Part shown: positions 9,165 to 18,590 of the stretch, piece after piece
Layout of the letters: each line of letters begins with the position of its first letter
Position numbering within the stretch: position 1 is the stretch's first letter
Source: Paenibacillus lutrae
GTDB lineage: Bacteria; Bacillota; Bacilli; Paenibacillales; NBRC-103111
DNA length: 64,000 nt
NCBI RefSeq assembly: GCF_009757775.1
Contig: NZ_RHLK01000003.1
Coordinates: forward strand, 559,059 to 623,058
Direction: 5' to 3'
Program-made: the position numbers and the translations under genes
Notes under the pieces: model-generated
The model's input: only the letters and a program-made list of their open reading frames with translations
Told to the model about the DNA's origin: nothing
Databases searched by the model: none

Positions 9165-10499
9165 TTATACCTCCATCACGAGCAGCTCGGGATCATTAAG
9201 CAGCTGCTTGATATAGTTCATGAAATTTTGTGCTGTAGCGCCGTCAACCAGACGGTGATCAAAGCTTAATGATAGAGCCATTACCGGAGCAATGACGATT
9301 TCACCATTCTTAACGACCGGTTTCTCCGAGATACGACCCGTACCCAGGATAGCAACTTCCGGATAGTTAATGACAGGGGTAAAGAACATTCCGCCTGCGG
9401 AACCGATATTCGTGATCGTAATCGTGCTGCCCTTCATTTCATGAGGAGTCAGCTTGCCGTCGCGGCCGCGTGTTGCCAGATCACGGATGGAATCCGCTAT
9501 CATCCAAATGTTCTGACGATCCGCATGATGAATGACCGGTACAAGAAGACCGTTGTCTGTATCCGTCGCGATACCAACGTTGAAGTACTTCTTGTAAACG
9601 ATCTCCTGCTTCTCCTCATCGATCATCGCGTTCATAACCGGGAACTGGCGGCACGCCGCTACAAGAGCCTTCACGATGAATGGAAGATAAGTGAGCTTAA
9701 CACCTTTCTTCTCCGCAAGAGGCTTCGCTTTGGTGCGAAGAGCTACCAACTGGGTTACGTCAACTTCGTCCATAAGTGTAACGTGTGGTGCGGTTTGCTT
9801 GGATTTCACCATCGCATTCGCAATCACTTTGCGGATTCCCTTGAAAGGAATACGCTCTTCTTCAAGTTCTCCTTGAACTGCCGGTGCAGCCGTTGTTTTA
9901 GCAGGAGCCGCTGTTTTCTCAGCAGCAGGTTCTTCAGCTTTCGCCGCACCGCCTGCAGAGAATCCTTCAATATCTTCGCGGGTTACGCGGCCGTTCTTGC
10001 CTGTGCCGGAAACTTCTCCGATATTGATGCCTTTTTCACGGGCAAACTTACGAACACTAGGTGTTGCAAGAACGTTCTTCGGCGTGGAAGCAGGCTTGCC
10101 TTCGCCGCCTTCGGAGTTCTTCAGTTCTTCCGGTGCCGGGGCAGTCGGAGCGCTTTTATCTTCCTTCTGCGGAAGCTCAGTCGATGGGGCATTTGACGGC
10201 GCCGGTGTAGCGGCTTCCGGAGAAGCTTCTGCAGGAGTATCGGATTCAGGAAGTTCGCCTTCTGCGTCAATGATCATAACAATCTCACCGACATGGCAAA
10301 CTTGACCTTCTTTGATGCGTACTTCTTGTATCTGACCATTTACCGGACAAGGAACTTCAACGACAGCTTTGTCATTCTGCACTTCCATGAGAATGGTATC
10401 ATCGTCTACCTTATCGCCGGGTTTGACATTGACTTTGACAATCTCGCCTTCATGAATGCCTTCGCCTAGTTCCGGGAATTTATATTCAAAACGTGCCAA
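9165..10499 (-). CDS. pdhC: Dihydrolipoamide acetyltransferase (E2), TTG start
   Basis: E2 core of pyruvate dehydrogenase; transfers the acetyl group from lipoamide to CoA. One lipoyl domain (1-80) carries the lipoylated K44 in QNDKAVVE. An Ala/Pro/Glu-rich linker, the peripheral E1/E3-binding domain (about 143-180, [12 protein letters not shown]) and a second linker follow. The catalytic domain ends with H415 and D419 in FDHRLVDG. The frame has no ATG at its head. AGGAGG at 10514-10509 is adjacent to one TTG (10508) but 9 nt from the next TTG at 10499, giving [14 protein letters not shown], the usual E2 N-terminus, so the TTG at 10499 is the start (444 residues). Confidence 0.96.
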   Translation of the reverse strand: MARFEYKFPELGEGIHEGEIVKVNVKPGDKVDDDTILMEVQNDKAVVEVPCPVNGQIQEVRIKEGQVCHVGEIVMIIDAEGELPESDTPAEASPEAATPAPSNAPSTELPQKEDKSAPTAPAPEELKNSEGGEGKPASTPKNVLATPSVRKFAREKGINIGEVSGTGKNGRVTREDIEGFSAGGAAKAEEPAAEKTAAPAKTTAAPAVQGELEEERIPFKGIRKVIANAMVKSKQTAPHVTLMDEVDVTQLVALRTKAKPLAEKKGVKLTYLPFIVKALVAACRQFPVMNAMIDEEKQEIVYKKYFNVGIATDTDNGLLVPVIHHADRQNIWMIADSIRDLATRGRDGKLTPHEMKGSTITITNIGSAGGMFFTPVINYPEVAILGTGRISEKPVVKNGEIVIAPVMALSLSFDHRLVDGATAQNFMNYIKQLLNDPELLVMEV

Positions 10500-10551
10500 G
10501 AAGAACAACCTCCTATATATAAGTAGTGATTTCGCTCAGCCGTTAACAGCT

Positions 10552-11532
10552 TTAGAAATCCAGCACCTGGTTAAGACCGTCGATAATGCGGGCAGGTGTC
10601 GGGAGCCATTGATCTTCAATTTGGGCAAAAGGATACACCGTATCAGGAGCTGCGATACGAAGTACCGGCGCTTCCAGATGAAGAATCGCTTTCTCGTTAA
10701 TCTGGGCAACGATTTCTGCTGCCGCTCCAGATGTCTTCTGTGCTTCTTGAACAACGATAGCACGGTTCGTCTTCTTGACTGACTCCACAATGGTGTCGAT
10801 ATCAATCGGCATAATAGTGCGAAGATCAATAACCTCGATTTTGACACCGCGGGTTTTCTCGATCTCTTCAGCTGCTTTCAATGAAGTATGCACCATTGCT
10901 CCATAAGTAATAATTGTCGCATCGGAACCTTCGCGAACCACGTTTGCTTTACCAAGCTCTACCGTGTACTCGCCTTCCGGAACTTCCTGACGGAAAGAGC
11001 GGTACAAGTTCAAATGCTCCATAAAGAAGACCGGATCGTTATCGCGAATTGCGGCGATCAACAGACCTTTTGCATCATAAGGGTTAGAAGGGATCACAAC
11101 TTTAATACCCGGTGTCTGAAGCATCAAACCTTCCAGAGAGTCCGTATGCAGTTCAGCCGCTTTAACACCGCCGCCGAAAGGAGTACGGAATACGATCGGC
11201 GCCTGGTAAGCTCCGCCTGAACGGTAACGCATACGTGCCGCCTGGATAGCCATTTGATCGAGCGCCTCAAAGATAAAACCGACAAATTGAATTTCGGCGA
11301 TCGGGCGGAAGCCTTGTGTCGCCATACCTACAGCAAGACCGCCGATTGCGGATTCAGCAAGCGGAGTATCGAATACGCGATCTTCGCCGAATTCTTTCTG
11401 AAGTCCTTCCGTAGCACGGAATACACCGCCTACGTGGCCTACGTCTTCCCCGAACAACACAACATTCTTATCTCTTGCAAGCTCAACGCGCATTGCGTCC
11501 TGAATAGCTTGAACCATTGTCATTTGTGCCAT
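10552..11532 (-). CDS. pdhB: Pyruvate dehydrogenase E1 component, beta subunit
   Basis: Beta half of the thiamine-diphosphate-dependent E1, which decarboxylates pyruvate and acetylates the lipoyl group of E2. 326 residues, the usual size. The N-terminus [14 protein letters not shown] and the blocks [20 protein letters not shown] and [15 protein letters not shown] are family hallmarks; the C-terminal transketolase domain begins near 200. GGGAGG lies 11 nt before the ATG, slightly long but the only good choice. It lies between pdhA and pdhC, with a 136-nt gap to pdhA. Confidence 0.97.
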   Translation of the reverse strand: MAQMTMVQAIQDAMRVELARDKNVVLFGEDVGHVGGVFRATEGLQKEFGEDRVFDTPLAESAIGGLAVGMATQGFRPIAEIQFVGFIFEALDQMAIQAARMRYRSGGAYQAPIVFRTPFGGGVKAAELHTDSLEGLMLQTPGIKVVIPSNPYDAKGLLIAAIRDNDPVFFMEHLNLYRSFRQEVPEGEYTVELGKANVVREGSDATIITYGAMVHTSLKAAEEIEKTRGVKIEVIDLRTIMPIDIDTIVESVKKTNRAIVVQEAQKTSGAAAEIVAQINEKAILHLEAPVLRIAAPDTVYPFAQIEDQWLPTPARIIDGLNQVLDF

Positions 11533-11610
11533 GAAATCTGCTGCCTCCCATATCGTTCTTCATTTCGTCAAAGAACACGGCATTATACCGAAAGTTTTGT
11601 TTAAAAGATG

Positions 11611-11636
11611 ACTACGGCCTGGAATAGGGCCGCAAT
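11611..11636 (-). repeat. Hairpin in the pdhA-pdhB gap
   Basis: Minus-strand stem ATTGCGGCC / GGCCGTAGT (9 pairs, two of them G-U) with an 8-nt loop, followed only by CATCTTTTAA. Too weak for a clear terminator. It may set relative levels of pdhA and pdhBCD by partial termination or RNA processing. Confidence 0.4.
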
Positions 11637-11668
11637 CCTTATTATTTATTTCGCTTTATGCTTATCGC

Positions 11669-12748
<1,080 letters not shown>

Positions 12749-12796
12749 TCATCTATGATTTTCATGCCAGAGAAAAGACTTTCTGTTATACTAATT

Positions 12797-12826
12797 ATTA
12801 TAAACCTGTTTCGTATCGAATATCAA
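12797..12826 (-). promoter_or_regulatory. pdhABCD promoter overlapped by an inverted repeat
   Basis: TTGATA (12826-12821), an 18-nt spacer and TATAAT (12802-12797) form a near-consensus SigA promoter for pdhA. The spacer and -35 lie inside an inverted repeat with outer arms CCTGTT / AACAGG and an inner dyad TTCG-ATA-CGAA. A repressor bound here would block transcription, so regulated expression is likely (inference). Confidence 0.7.
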
Positions 12827-12839
12827 CAGGTATATTGGT

Positions 12840-12900
12840 ATAGTTGCGGATAGTTGCTATTCGCGAATAATACAGTTTCATTATATATATAATACAGTTT
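12840..12900. repeat. Repeat-rich control region between pdhA and the esterase
   Basis: The 226-nt divergent gap holds, besides the pdh promoter: ATAGTTGC twice, 10 bp apart (12840 and 12850); a perfect 12-bp palindrome TATTCGCGAATA at 12858-12869; and TAATACAGTTT twice, exactly 22 bp apart (12868 and 12890). A TATAAT near 12920 may serve the esterase gene. The spacings of about one and two helical turns suggest protein-binding sites. Confidence 0.5.
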
Positions 12901-12962
12901 AACAAATACTTCACACTATTATAATACAACCTCCCCCTTTCGGAGAAAGGAAGAAAGTCACC

Positions 12963-13691
12963 ATGACCGATGCTCGTCTCTATAAAAGAACCATTGTAAA
13001 AGAAGAAATTGCCTCTATCCACCTGAATTCAACCCGGCCGATCAGAGTCTTTCTGCCTCCCGGCTATAACGAAGTGCTGTCTTATCCCGTCATCTACTGT
13101 CAGGATGGAGAAGAATTTTTTAATTTCGGAAGGATAGCGACCTCGATGACTGCCGGTATCCTGGACCATGGTTGGGAACCGGTTATTATTGTCGGCGTCG
13201 ATGTCAATGTTAAAATACGGACATCGGAATATTCACCCGATGGTGAAAACCACGCCGCTTATATCCGTTTCTTCGCTGAGGAGATGCTCCCCTATATAGA
13301 GTCCAGATATGCGGTTCGCGCGGACAAAGCCGAACGCGTACTGGCCGGGGACTCGCTCGGTGGTACGGTTTCCCTTCACCTTGCCTTAGCTTATCCTCAC
13401 CTGTTTACGAAAGTAATATCCCTGTCGGGCGCATTTCTTGAGCCGACGAGGGAAGAGCTTGCAGCCCATTCCGATTTATCGTGGCTGGAGCTTTATATGT
13501 TAATCGGTTTGGATGAAGAAGAAGTCAAAACAGAGCGCGGTGTCTATAATTTCGTAGAAGCAAACCGTTTGACGAAGACGATCCTTGAGCAGAAAAATAC
13601 CCGTCTATATTATGAGGAAAAGCCCGGCAAGCATATCTGGGGCTTCTGGCAAAAAGAACTGCCGAATACGCTCGAATATTTTTTCGGCTGA
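12963..13691 (+). CDS. Alpha/beta-hydrolase-fold esterase (esterase D / enterochelin-esterase-like)
   Basis: Serine hydrolase of 242 residues in the putative esterase family PF00756. The nucleophile elbow is GDSLGG with S131, the probable acid lies in the DLSWLELYMLIGLDEEE region, and H224 in GKHIWGFW completes the triad. The opening FLPPGYNEV and YPVIYCQDGEEFF matches the family. No signal peptide, so it is cytoplasmic. The ribosome-binding site GGAAG(AAAG) is upstream of the ATG. It is alone between a divergent pdh promoter and a terminator. The substrate is unknown; relatives act on acyl esters, S-formylglutathione or siderophores. Only the fold and catalytic type are firm. Confidence 0.85.
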   Translation: MTDARLYKRTIVKEEIASIHLNSTRPIRVFLPPGYNEVLSYPVIYCQDGEEFFNFGRIATSMTAGILDHGWEPVIIVGVDVNVKIRTSEYSPDGENHAAYIRFFAEEMLPYIESRYAVRADKAERVLAGDSLGGTVSLHLALAYPHLFTKVISLSGAFLEPTREELAAHSDLSWLELYMLIGLDEEEVKTERGVYNFVEANRLTKTILEQKNTRLYYEEKPGKHIWGFWQKELPNTLEYFFG

Positions 13692-13753
13692 GCCCATAGC
13701 TGCGCCCGGCAGGGCCGCCTGGTTAGTCAGCTGGCGAGTCTCGCCATATACAA

Positions 13754-13798
13754 CCAAAAACCTGCAGAATCCGCCTGGCGGGTTCTGCAGGTTTTTGG
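13754..13798. terminator. Bidirectional terminator, 22-bp stem
   Basis: A nearly perfect 45-nt palindrome with 22-bp arms (one mismatch, T-G on the plus strand) and a single central base. The arms start CCAAAAACCTGCAG and end CTGCAGGTTTTTGG, so each strand ends in TTTTT. It separates the esterase (+) from the convergent lipL (-). The rest of 13692-13955 is GC-rich and shows no gene. Confidence 0.85.
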
Positions 13799-13896
13799 TG
13801 CGGGCATGAGGGCTCGCCGCGCCGAAGCGATAACGCGCGGCCTAGACTCGCACGCGCATAATTCTCGCTGCGCAGAACAGACTGCGCGGCCACATC

Positions 13897-13943
13897 TCCC
13901 AGAGAACAGCACGCAGCCGGCAGGCAGCAGGCTCTCTCTGGGA
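13897..13943 (-). repeat. Inverted repeat just downstream of lipL
   Basis: Arms TCCCAGAGA and TCTCTGGGA (9 bp) enclose a GC-rich 29-nt loop that can fold further. It lies 12 nt after the lipL stop. No T-run follows, so it may act as a 3' stabilising stem with termination at the stronger hairpin beyond. Confidence 0.4.
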
Positions 13944-13955
13944 AGGGAAGCGGCT

Positions 13956-14786
13956 TCAAACGGAGGACTCCTCCTTGAAGCCGTAGCGTTCCCGCATCGC
14001 GTCCATCATGCTCGCGATGTCTTCATCCGCGGCGAACTCGCGGTAGTTCGCCGCGCGCACTTGCACCTGACCGCCGAGCCACTCGGCCGTCAGGCGGCAG
14101 AAGGCGGGCGCGGTCAGCTCAGCGCCCGCATACTCGGCGAGGCTGGTCATGCGCCCAGATTCGACGACCGGGTAGCTGCCGGGCAGCGCCCCCTGCCCCG
14201 CTTCGTCGTAGAATGAGCGTGCAACTGCGGCTTTCTCCGCTCCAGTGCCTTCTACCACGACGAATGCCTGCACGGACAGTGCGCGAGCCTGCCGTCTCTG
14301 GGCAATTCCGCAGAACTTGCGGCCGCCGACACTAAGATCAAAATCTCCCGGACAGTAAGATCCGGCAATCTCACCTTTATCCACGCCTGCATTCCATGAA
14401 TTCAGCACACCCCTCAGAAAGAGGTACATCCGTTCAAAATCATCATGGAAATCAATTTTACCTGTGGGCTTCGGCGTAATGAGTGTCACATTCACAACCC
14501 CGGGATCCAGCGGAACAGCCGCTCCACCCGAATTGCGGACGATCACTTGGCGTCCCTCGCTTGCAATCCTCCCGGCGGCAGATTTAGCCCCCGGGAGCCG
14601 GCTGTCTCTTAATCCGAGCACCAGTCCCATGGGATGCCTCCATATATGAACCATAGGAACGCCTTCTTCCCCCACTTTACGGATCAGCAGCTCCTCCAAA
14701 GCAAACGGAAATAACAAATCCGCTTCAAGGTCGTCCGAGCGATCGATTAGTATCATTTTGTCTGAAGTGAACGGAATAGATGTCAT
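13956..14786 (-). CDS. lipL: Octanoyl-[GcvH]:protein N-octanoyltransferase LipL
   Basis: Amidotransferase of the BPL/LplA fold, 276 residues. In Bacillus, LipL moves the octanoyl group from GcvH to the lipoyl domain of E2 proteins. The family features are visible: RNSGGAAVPLDPGVVNVTL (from 84) and the catalytic cysteine C145 in GSYCPGDFDLSVGGRKFCGIAQRR, matching the LipL thiol near position 150; that cysteine separates it from ATP-using LplJ. GGGGAG lies 6 nt before the ATG. Its location close to pdhABCD suits a role in lipoylating PDH-E2. The C-terminal half is markedly GC-rich compared with the N-terminal half. Confidence 0.85.
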   Translation of the reverse strand: MTSIPFTSDKMILIDRSDDLEADLLFPFALEELLIRKVGEEGVPMVHIWRHPMGLVLGLRDSRLPGAKSAAGRIASEGRQVIVRNSGGAAVPLDPGVVNVTLITPKPTGKIDFHDDFERMYLFLRGVLNSWNAGVDKGEIAGSYCPGDFDLSVGGRKFCGIAQRRQARALSVQAFVVVEGTGAEKAAVARSFYDEAGQGALPGSYPVVESGRMTSLAEYAGAELTAPAFCRLTAEWLGGQVQVRAANYREFAADEDIASMMDAMRERYGFKEESSV

Positions 14787-14865
14787 TTCTTACTCCCCTT
14801 TATTTCAACAGCCGAGTCGGCATTCTCAGTTACTTGCTTCATTTGGTCATTCTACTCTTTTGTCT

Positions 14866-14894
14866 ATTGTAGGGGAAGCTTTGACCTGCTGCAA
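14866..14894 (-). promoter_or_regulatory. lipL promoter
   Basis: TTGCAG (14894-14889), 17-nt spacer, TACAAT (14871-14866) on the minus strand; transcription would begin near 14859, about 70 nt before lipL. Confidence 0.65.
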
Positions 14895-15112
14895 TTTATC
14901 ACTCTAATTAATACAGTTAATATGAATCTTCTTAGTAGGAATTTGTTAATACCTGTCGAAGTAATACACTCAAGTACCATTTGTGGTAAATTTTTCTTAG
15001 TTTCCAAATAATTTAGCTAATTAAATATATAAATAGAATCCCCGCTGTTCAATAAATAGATTGTAAAATGAATATTTATTACACCAAAACTTACAGATAG
15101 TAGGGGTGCGAC
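14895..15112. other. AT-rich gap before the membrane kinase gene
   Basis: No gene. On the plus strand, AGGAATT at 14937-14943 followed after 14 nt by GAAGT resembles a SigH promoter, the type that drives several sporulation kinase genes; this is weak evidence. AGGGGTG lies 6 nt before the TTG start of the kinase. Confidence 0.3.
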
Positions 15113-16414
15113 TTGCTGAAAAGTTTCCATGAAGTGTTAACTAATGTCCTGTTATCCGGAGTTCCTGTTCTGATGTCGCCCTATTTCGAAGGTATCCGCG
15201 GAACGGCCAGTCACGGTCTTGACCGCAAAATTATGACGATTTTCAGCTTATTTGCGGCTGTACTTTGTGCCGCTTATCCTTTCGGCTCAGAGAGCGGGCT
15301 GTACTTTAGCCTATTTATGGTTCCGGTTCTGACCAGTTTTCTTTATGGAGGACGCCTTCCCGGTTTTTTCGTATCGGCTTCCGTACTACTTTTTCTAGGT
15401 TTAAAGTATCCACAGCTTTTGCTGTACCAAAGCTTGTATTTGTTTCTTTGTGTTGCAGCCATTTACGGATTTCTCCAATTAAGCAAACCGCAGCGCCGTC
15501 TGTATCGTATTATTTACCCTGTATTGCTTGTGGGCGGGCTAGGGTTCATAATGACAGTTTTAAAAACAGGCTTTTATCAAATAAAAGAGCTCGCTCTACC
15601 GGAAGGTTTCTACCTTTTTTATGCGTCATCCATCCTGATTCAGTGCGTAACTATGGGTCTTGTCGTGTACTTAACCGAATATATTCGTGAAGCCGCAGTT
15701 CTCAGGCAAGAAGTTCACCGCGCAGAAAAACTGAATGTGCTTAGTGAACTGGCAGCCTCTGTCGCCCATGAAATTCGGAATCCGATGACAACGGCAAGAG
15801 GGTTCATGCAGTTGTTGTTTCAATCTGAAGTGAGTGAATCCAAAAAGAAAATCTATACCGGTATGGTCATTGAGGAAATGGACAAGGTCCAGCAAATCAT
15901 CAGCAGTTATCTGGCGTTCGCTACACCTCATGCCGACAAGACGGCGCTCTGGTCCATGAATGACCTTATGGCTCTTCTGGAGCAGCAGCTCCAAGTTTAT
16001 GCGTCCCAGCAGAAAGTACGCCTCGATACATCGGTCGAGCCTTCTTTGTGGTTAACCGTAAATGCTGACAAACTGGTACAATGTCTGGCCCAATTAGCCA
16101 GGAACGGAATCGAATCCATGCCTGAAGGAGGTTGCCTGAGGGTCAGGGCCTATCGTGCAGAGAAGCGAGTCTTTATTTCGATCGAAGATGAAGGAATCGG
16201 CATGTCCCCTGATGAAATAAAGCGGCTCGGCTCCCCTTTTTATTCAACCAAACAAAAAGGAACCGGATTAAGCGTTATGGTCGCTTACCGGATTATTGAA
16301 TGCTACAACGGCAAGATCAATGTTGTCAGCGAACCCGGCAAAGGCACGTGCATGCTGATCGTATTCCCTTCCGCAGCAGCGCAGGCTGCCTGCAAATCTA
16401 TACGACGACATTAG
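15113..16414 (+). CDS. Membrane sensor histidine kinase, sporulation-kinase-like
   Basis: Kinase of 433 residues with about six TM segments between 38 and 190, almost no extracellular domain, then HisKA with phospho-accepting H219 in SVAHEIRNPMTTARGFMQLL and an HATPase domain with N box ARNGIESMPEGG and G boxes DEGIGMSP and GTGLSVMV. No response regulator gene is adjacent, and this layout resembles the KinB/KinE phosphorelay kinases of spore formers. The start is a TTG 6 nt after AGGGG; the next possible ATG is 20 codons later. It converges on the penicillin-binding protein gene with only 11 nt between the stop codons and no terminator. Confidence 0.85.
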   Translation: MLKSFHEVLTNVLLSGVPVLMSPYFEGIRGTASHGLDRKIMTIFSLFAAVLCAAYPFGSESGLYFSLFMVPVLTSFLYGGRLPGFFVSASVLLFLGLKYPQLLLYQSLYLFLCVAAIYGFLQLSKPQRRLYRIIYPVLLVGGLGFIMTVLKTGFYQIKELALPEGFYLFYASSILIQCVTMGLVVYLTEYIREAAVLRQEVHRAEKLNVLSELAASVAHEIRNPMTTARGFMQLLFQSEVSESKKKIYTGMVIEEMDKVQQIISSYLAFATPHADKTALWSMNDLMALLEQQLQVYASQQKVRLDTSVEPSLWLTVNADKLVQCLAQLARNGIESMPEGGCLRVRAYRAEKRVFISIEDEGIGMSPDEIKRLGSPFYSTKQKGTGLSVMVAYRIIECYNGKINVVSEPGKGTCMLIVFPSAAAQAACKSIRRH

Positions 16415-16425
16415 AAGGCCTGGCG

Positions 16426-18396
16426 TCATTTCTTTTTCGCACCAAGTTCAGCCAGTAAATCCATCACTTCACGAAAAAGAGGCACTGCTGCCGAAGGTGC
16501 TTCGGGAGCGGTGTGACTCACCAGTACCGCAACTGCATACCGAGGAGAACTTGCAGGGCCGAATCCGGTGAACCACTGGTTCACCGTTTCCTGCGCACCC
16601 GATCCGACTTGAGCGGTTCCGCTTTTTCCGGCAAGGGCCCATTGTGCCTGCTGCAGCTGCCTGGCTGTCCCTTGCTCGACAACCAGACGCATTTCAGCCA
16701 GCAACTCTTTTGCTGTCTCAGCCGAAATCATTCTGCCCTGCAGAGGGAGCGGTTTCTCTTTAAACTTATCCAGGATGAGACCATCTCTAAATTGGATTTC
16801 TTTCACTAGCCGGGGTGAACGCACCTGTCCGTTATTCAGAAGCGTCACAATCTGATTTGCTGCCTGAAGCGGAGTCATTTGGACATCACGCTGCCCGATA
16901 GCAGTCTGAAGCCGGACTCCTTCATCGTCGGGCGGTGTACCTTTTCCGAATAATTGCCCCTCTTCCTCACCGTCTAATTGAGCTACAGCCGTACCATCTG
17001 TCAGCTTGCCTTGCCAGCCGATGGAAGTCAGCAAGCCCAGACTGCGGGCGTAATTCTCCAGCTCCCCCGAACTCAGACGCTGCATGACTTGGCCGAACAC
17101 AATATTACACGACTGGGCAAACCCTTCAGCGAATGAAATTTTTCCGTGACCTTCTTTTTTCCAGCAGGTAAAACCATATTTCCCCCATGCTCCTTGACAG
17201 TCAAACTTCTCTTCCGGTGTCACCAAATTTTCCTCCAGCGCTGCGGCCGCGACTGTTGTTTTAAAGATAGATCCCGGAGTGGCTGCTTTGAGAGCCAGGT
17301 TGGCCCAGTTTCCCTCGTTCATTCTGATTTCACCCGGTCGAAAAGCCGGACTGGAAGCCATCGCAATAATGTCCGCGTTAACCGCATCCAGAACTACGAC
17401 AGCCCCTTCTTGGATCCCGCGCTCGGCCATCAATTGCTCGACCTTCTGCTGAATGTCTGCATCTAAGGTAGTTATTAAACGGAGGGGATAATGCGACTGA
17501 TCCGGCGAAATGATTCTTGCATGCAGGGCGTTCAAAGGTCGTCTTCCCGCATCTGTAAAGATAGAAAGCGTCCTTTCGCCAATCCCCCTAAGCCTGTTCT
17601 CAAACGTTTTCTCCAATCCGGAAGCTCCTATTTCACTCGTTAGTGTAAGATGACCATCCGCCACCTCCTGGGCATACAAGCCGGAAATTCGCTCCGGGTG
17701 CTGTCCGACATAACCGATTACCTGCGAAGCCATCTGATCAGGAAAGTAGCGCACCTTATAATCGGTTACCTGAAGATAAGGCAAGCCGGAAGCGGTAAGA
17801 AGAGAGATCTGCTGCGGTGTCAGTTCTATAGGCAGATCACTCGTCCGGGCTGCCTTGCTGCGGGGAGCAACTGCTGCGGTATTAACGCTGCCCTTCCATA
17901 GTGCCGGCTCTTGAAGAGACCGCACATATTCTGTCCACTCCTCCGCTCCGACTCCCAGTGCTTGAGTGATGCCGGCCAGCTGCTCCTTAGTCCCGATATA
18001 GTTCGCGTGCACGGGGAAAATAATCGCGGTGCGTATCGTCCTCCCGGTTAAAGGAACATGATTTCTGTCATAGATGTCCCCTCGTCCCGTATCCAGAACA
18101 ATACTGCGCTGCCGCTGAAGCACGGAATTTTTAACGAGATCTACCTTTCTGGCAGAGAATTCGTACGGTTGTACGAGTTGTATCCAGAATAGACGCACTA
18201 ACAGCACAAAGATGAACCCTGTCATACAGAGAAGAAGAAAGAACTTCCTTCGAGGATCTCCTGCAGAAGCATTTATTCTTAAACGGCCCCCAGGCAAATC
18301 CGTTCCCGCTCCAGCCTGTTCCTTCATAGTTGTGAACATGCGGCTTTTCTCATCATTCTCCATTACCGCCTTTTGCTTGCCGGGCCGGTTCCGCAT
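16426..18396 (-). CDS. Class B penicillin-binding protein (transpeptidase)
   Basis: Bitopic peptidoglycan transpeptidase of 656 residues. A cytoplasmic N-terminus is followed by one TM (about 52-74), a dimerisation/pedestal region, and a transpeptidase domain with S376-IFK379, S429-CN and K591-SGTA active-site motifs, all intact. The longer frame starts at 18441, but that ATG is adjacent to its only purine-rich stretch; the ATG at 18396 has GAGGGG 8 nt upstream and is preferred. It lies downstream of the mltG/U32 block, where Bacillus carries pbpI (yrrR), so it is probably the positional counterpart of PBP4b. A spore or cell-division role cannot be told from sequence. Confidence 0.88.
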   Translation of the reverse strand: MRNRPGKQKAVMENDEKSRMFTTMKEQAGAGTDLPGGRLRINASAGDPRRKFFLLLCMTGFIFVLLVRLFWIQLVQPYEFSARKVDLVKNSVLQRQRSIVLDTGRGDIYDRNHVPLTGRTIRTAIIFPVHANYIGTKEQLAGITQALGVGAEEWTEYVRSLQEPALWKGSVNTAAVAPRSKAARTSDLPIELTPQQISLLTASGLPYLQVTDYKVRYFPDQMASQVIGYVGQHPERISGLYAQEVADGHLTLTSEIGASGLEKTFENRLRGIGERTLSIFTDAGRRPLNALHARIISPDQSHYPLRLITTLDADIQQKVEQLMAERGIQEGAVVVLDAVNADIIAMASSPAFRPGEIRMNEGNWANLALKAATPGSIFKTTVAAAALEENLVTPEEKFDCQGAWGKYGFTCWKKEGHGKISFAEGFAQSCNIVFGQVMQRLSSGELENYARSLGLLTSIGWQGKLTDGTAVAQLDGEEEGQLFGKGTPPDDEGVRLQTAIGQRDVQMTPLQAANQIVTLLNNGQVRSPRLVKEIQFRDGLILDKFKEKPLPLQGRMISAETAKELLAEMRLVVEQGTARQLQQAQWALAGKSGTAQVGSGAQETVNQWFTGFGPASSPRYAVAVLVSHTAPEAPSAAVPLFREVMDLLAELGAKKK

Positions 18397-18500
18397 TGCC
18401 GTATCCCCTCGCCTTCCGTCTTTGCTCTCCAGTATAGACATTCCTATTAATAGACATACGGGACGTACCGGACTGCAGCAGAAATAACGGCCTTAACATA

Positions 18501-18534
18501 AAACAAAAACTCCCGCCGGCAGAGCCGGCAGGAG
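18501..18534 (-). terminator. Terminator of the chemoreceptor gene
   Basis: Minus strand: CTCCTGCCGGC-TCT-GCCGGCGGGAG (11 positions, one mismatch) followed by TTTTTGTTTT. It lies between the chemoreceptor stop and the PBP gene. Confidence 0.85.
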
Positions 18535-18590
18535 GCAGAAGACAGAAGGCCGCGGACCAGCAGTTAGACCACTGGGAGCATTCCATATCT

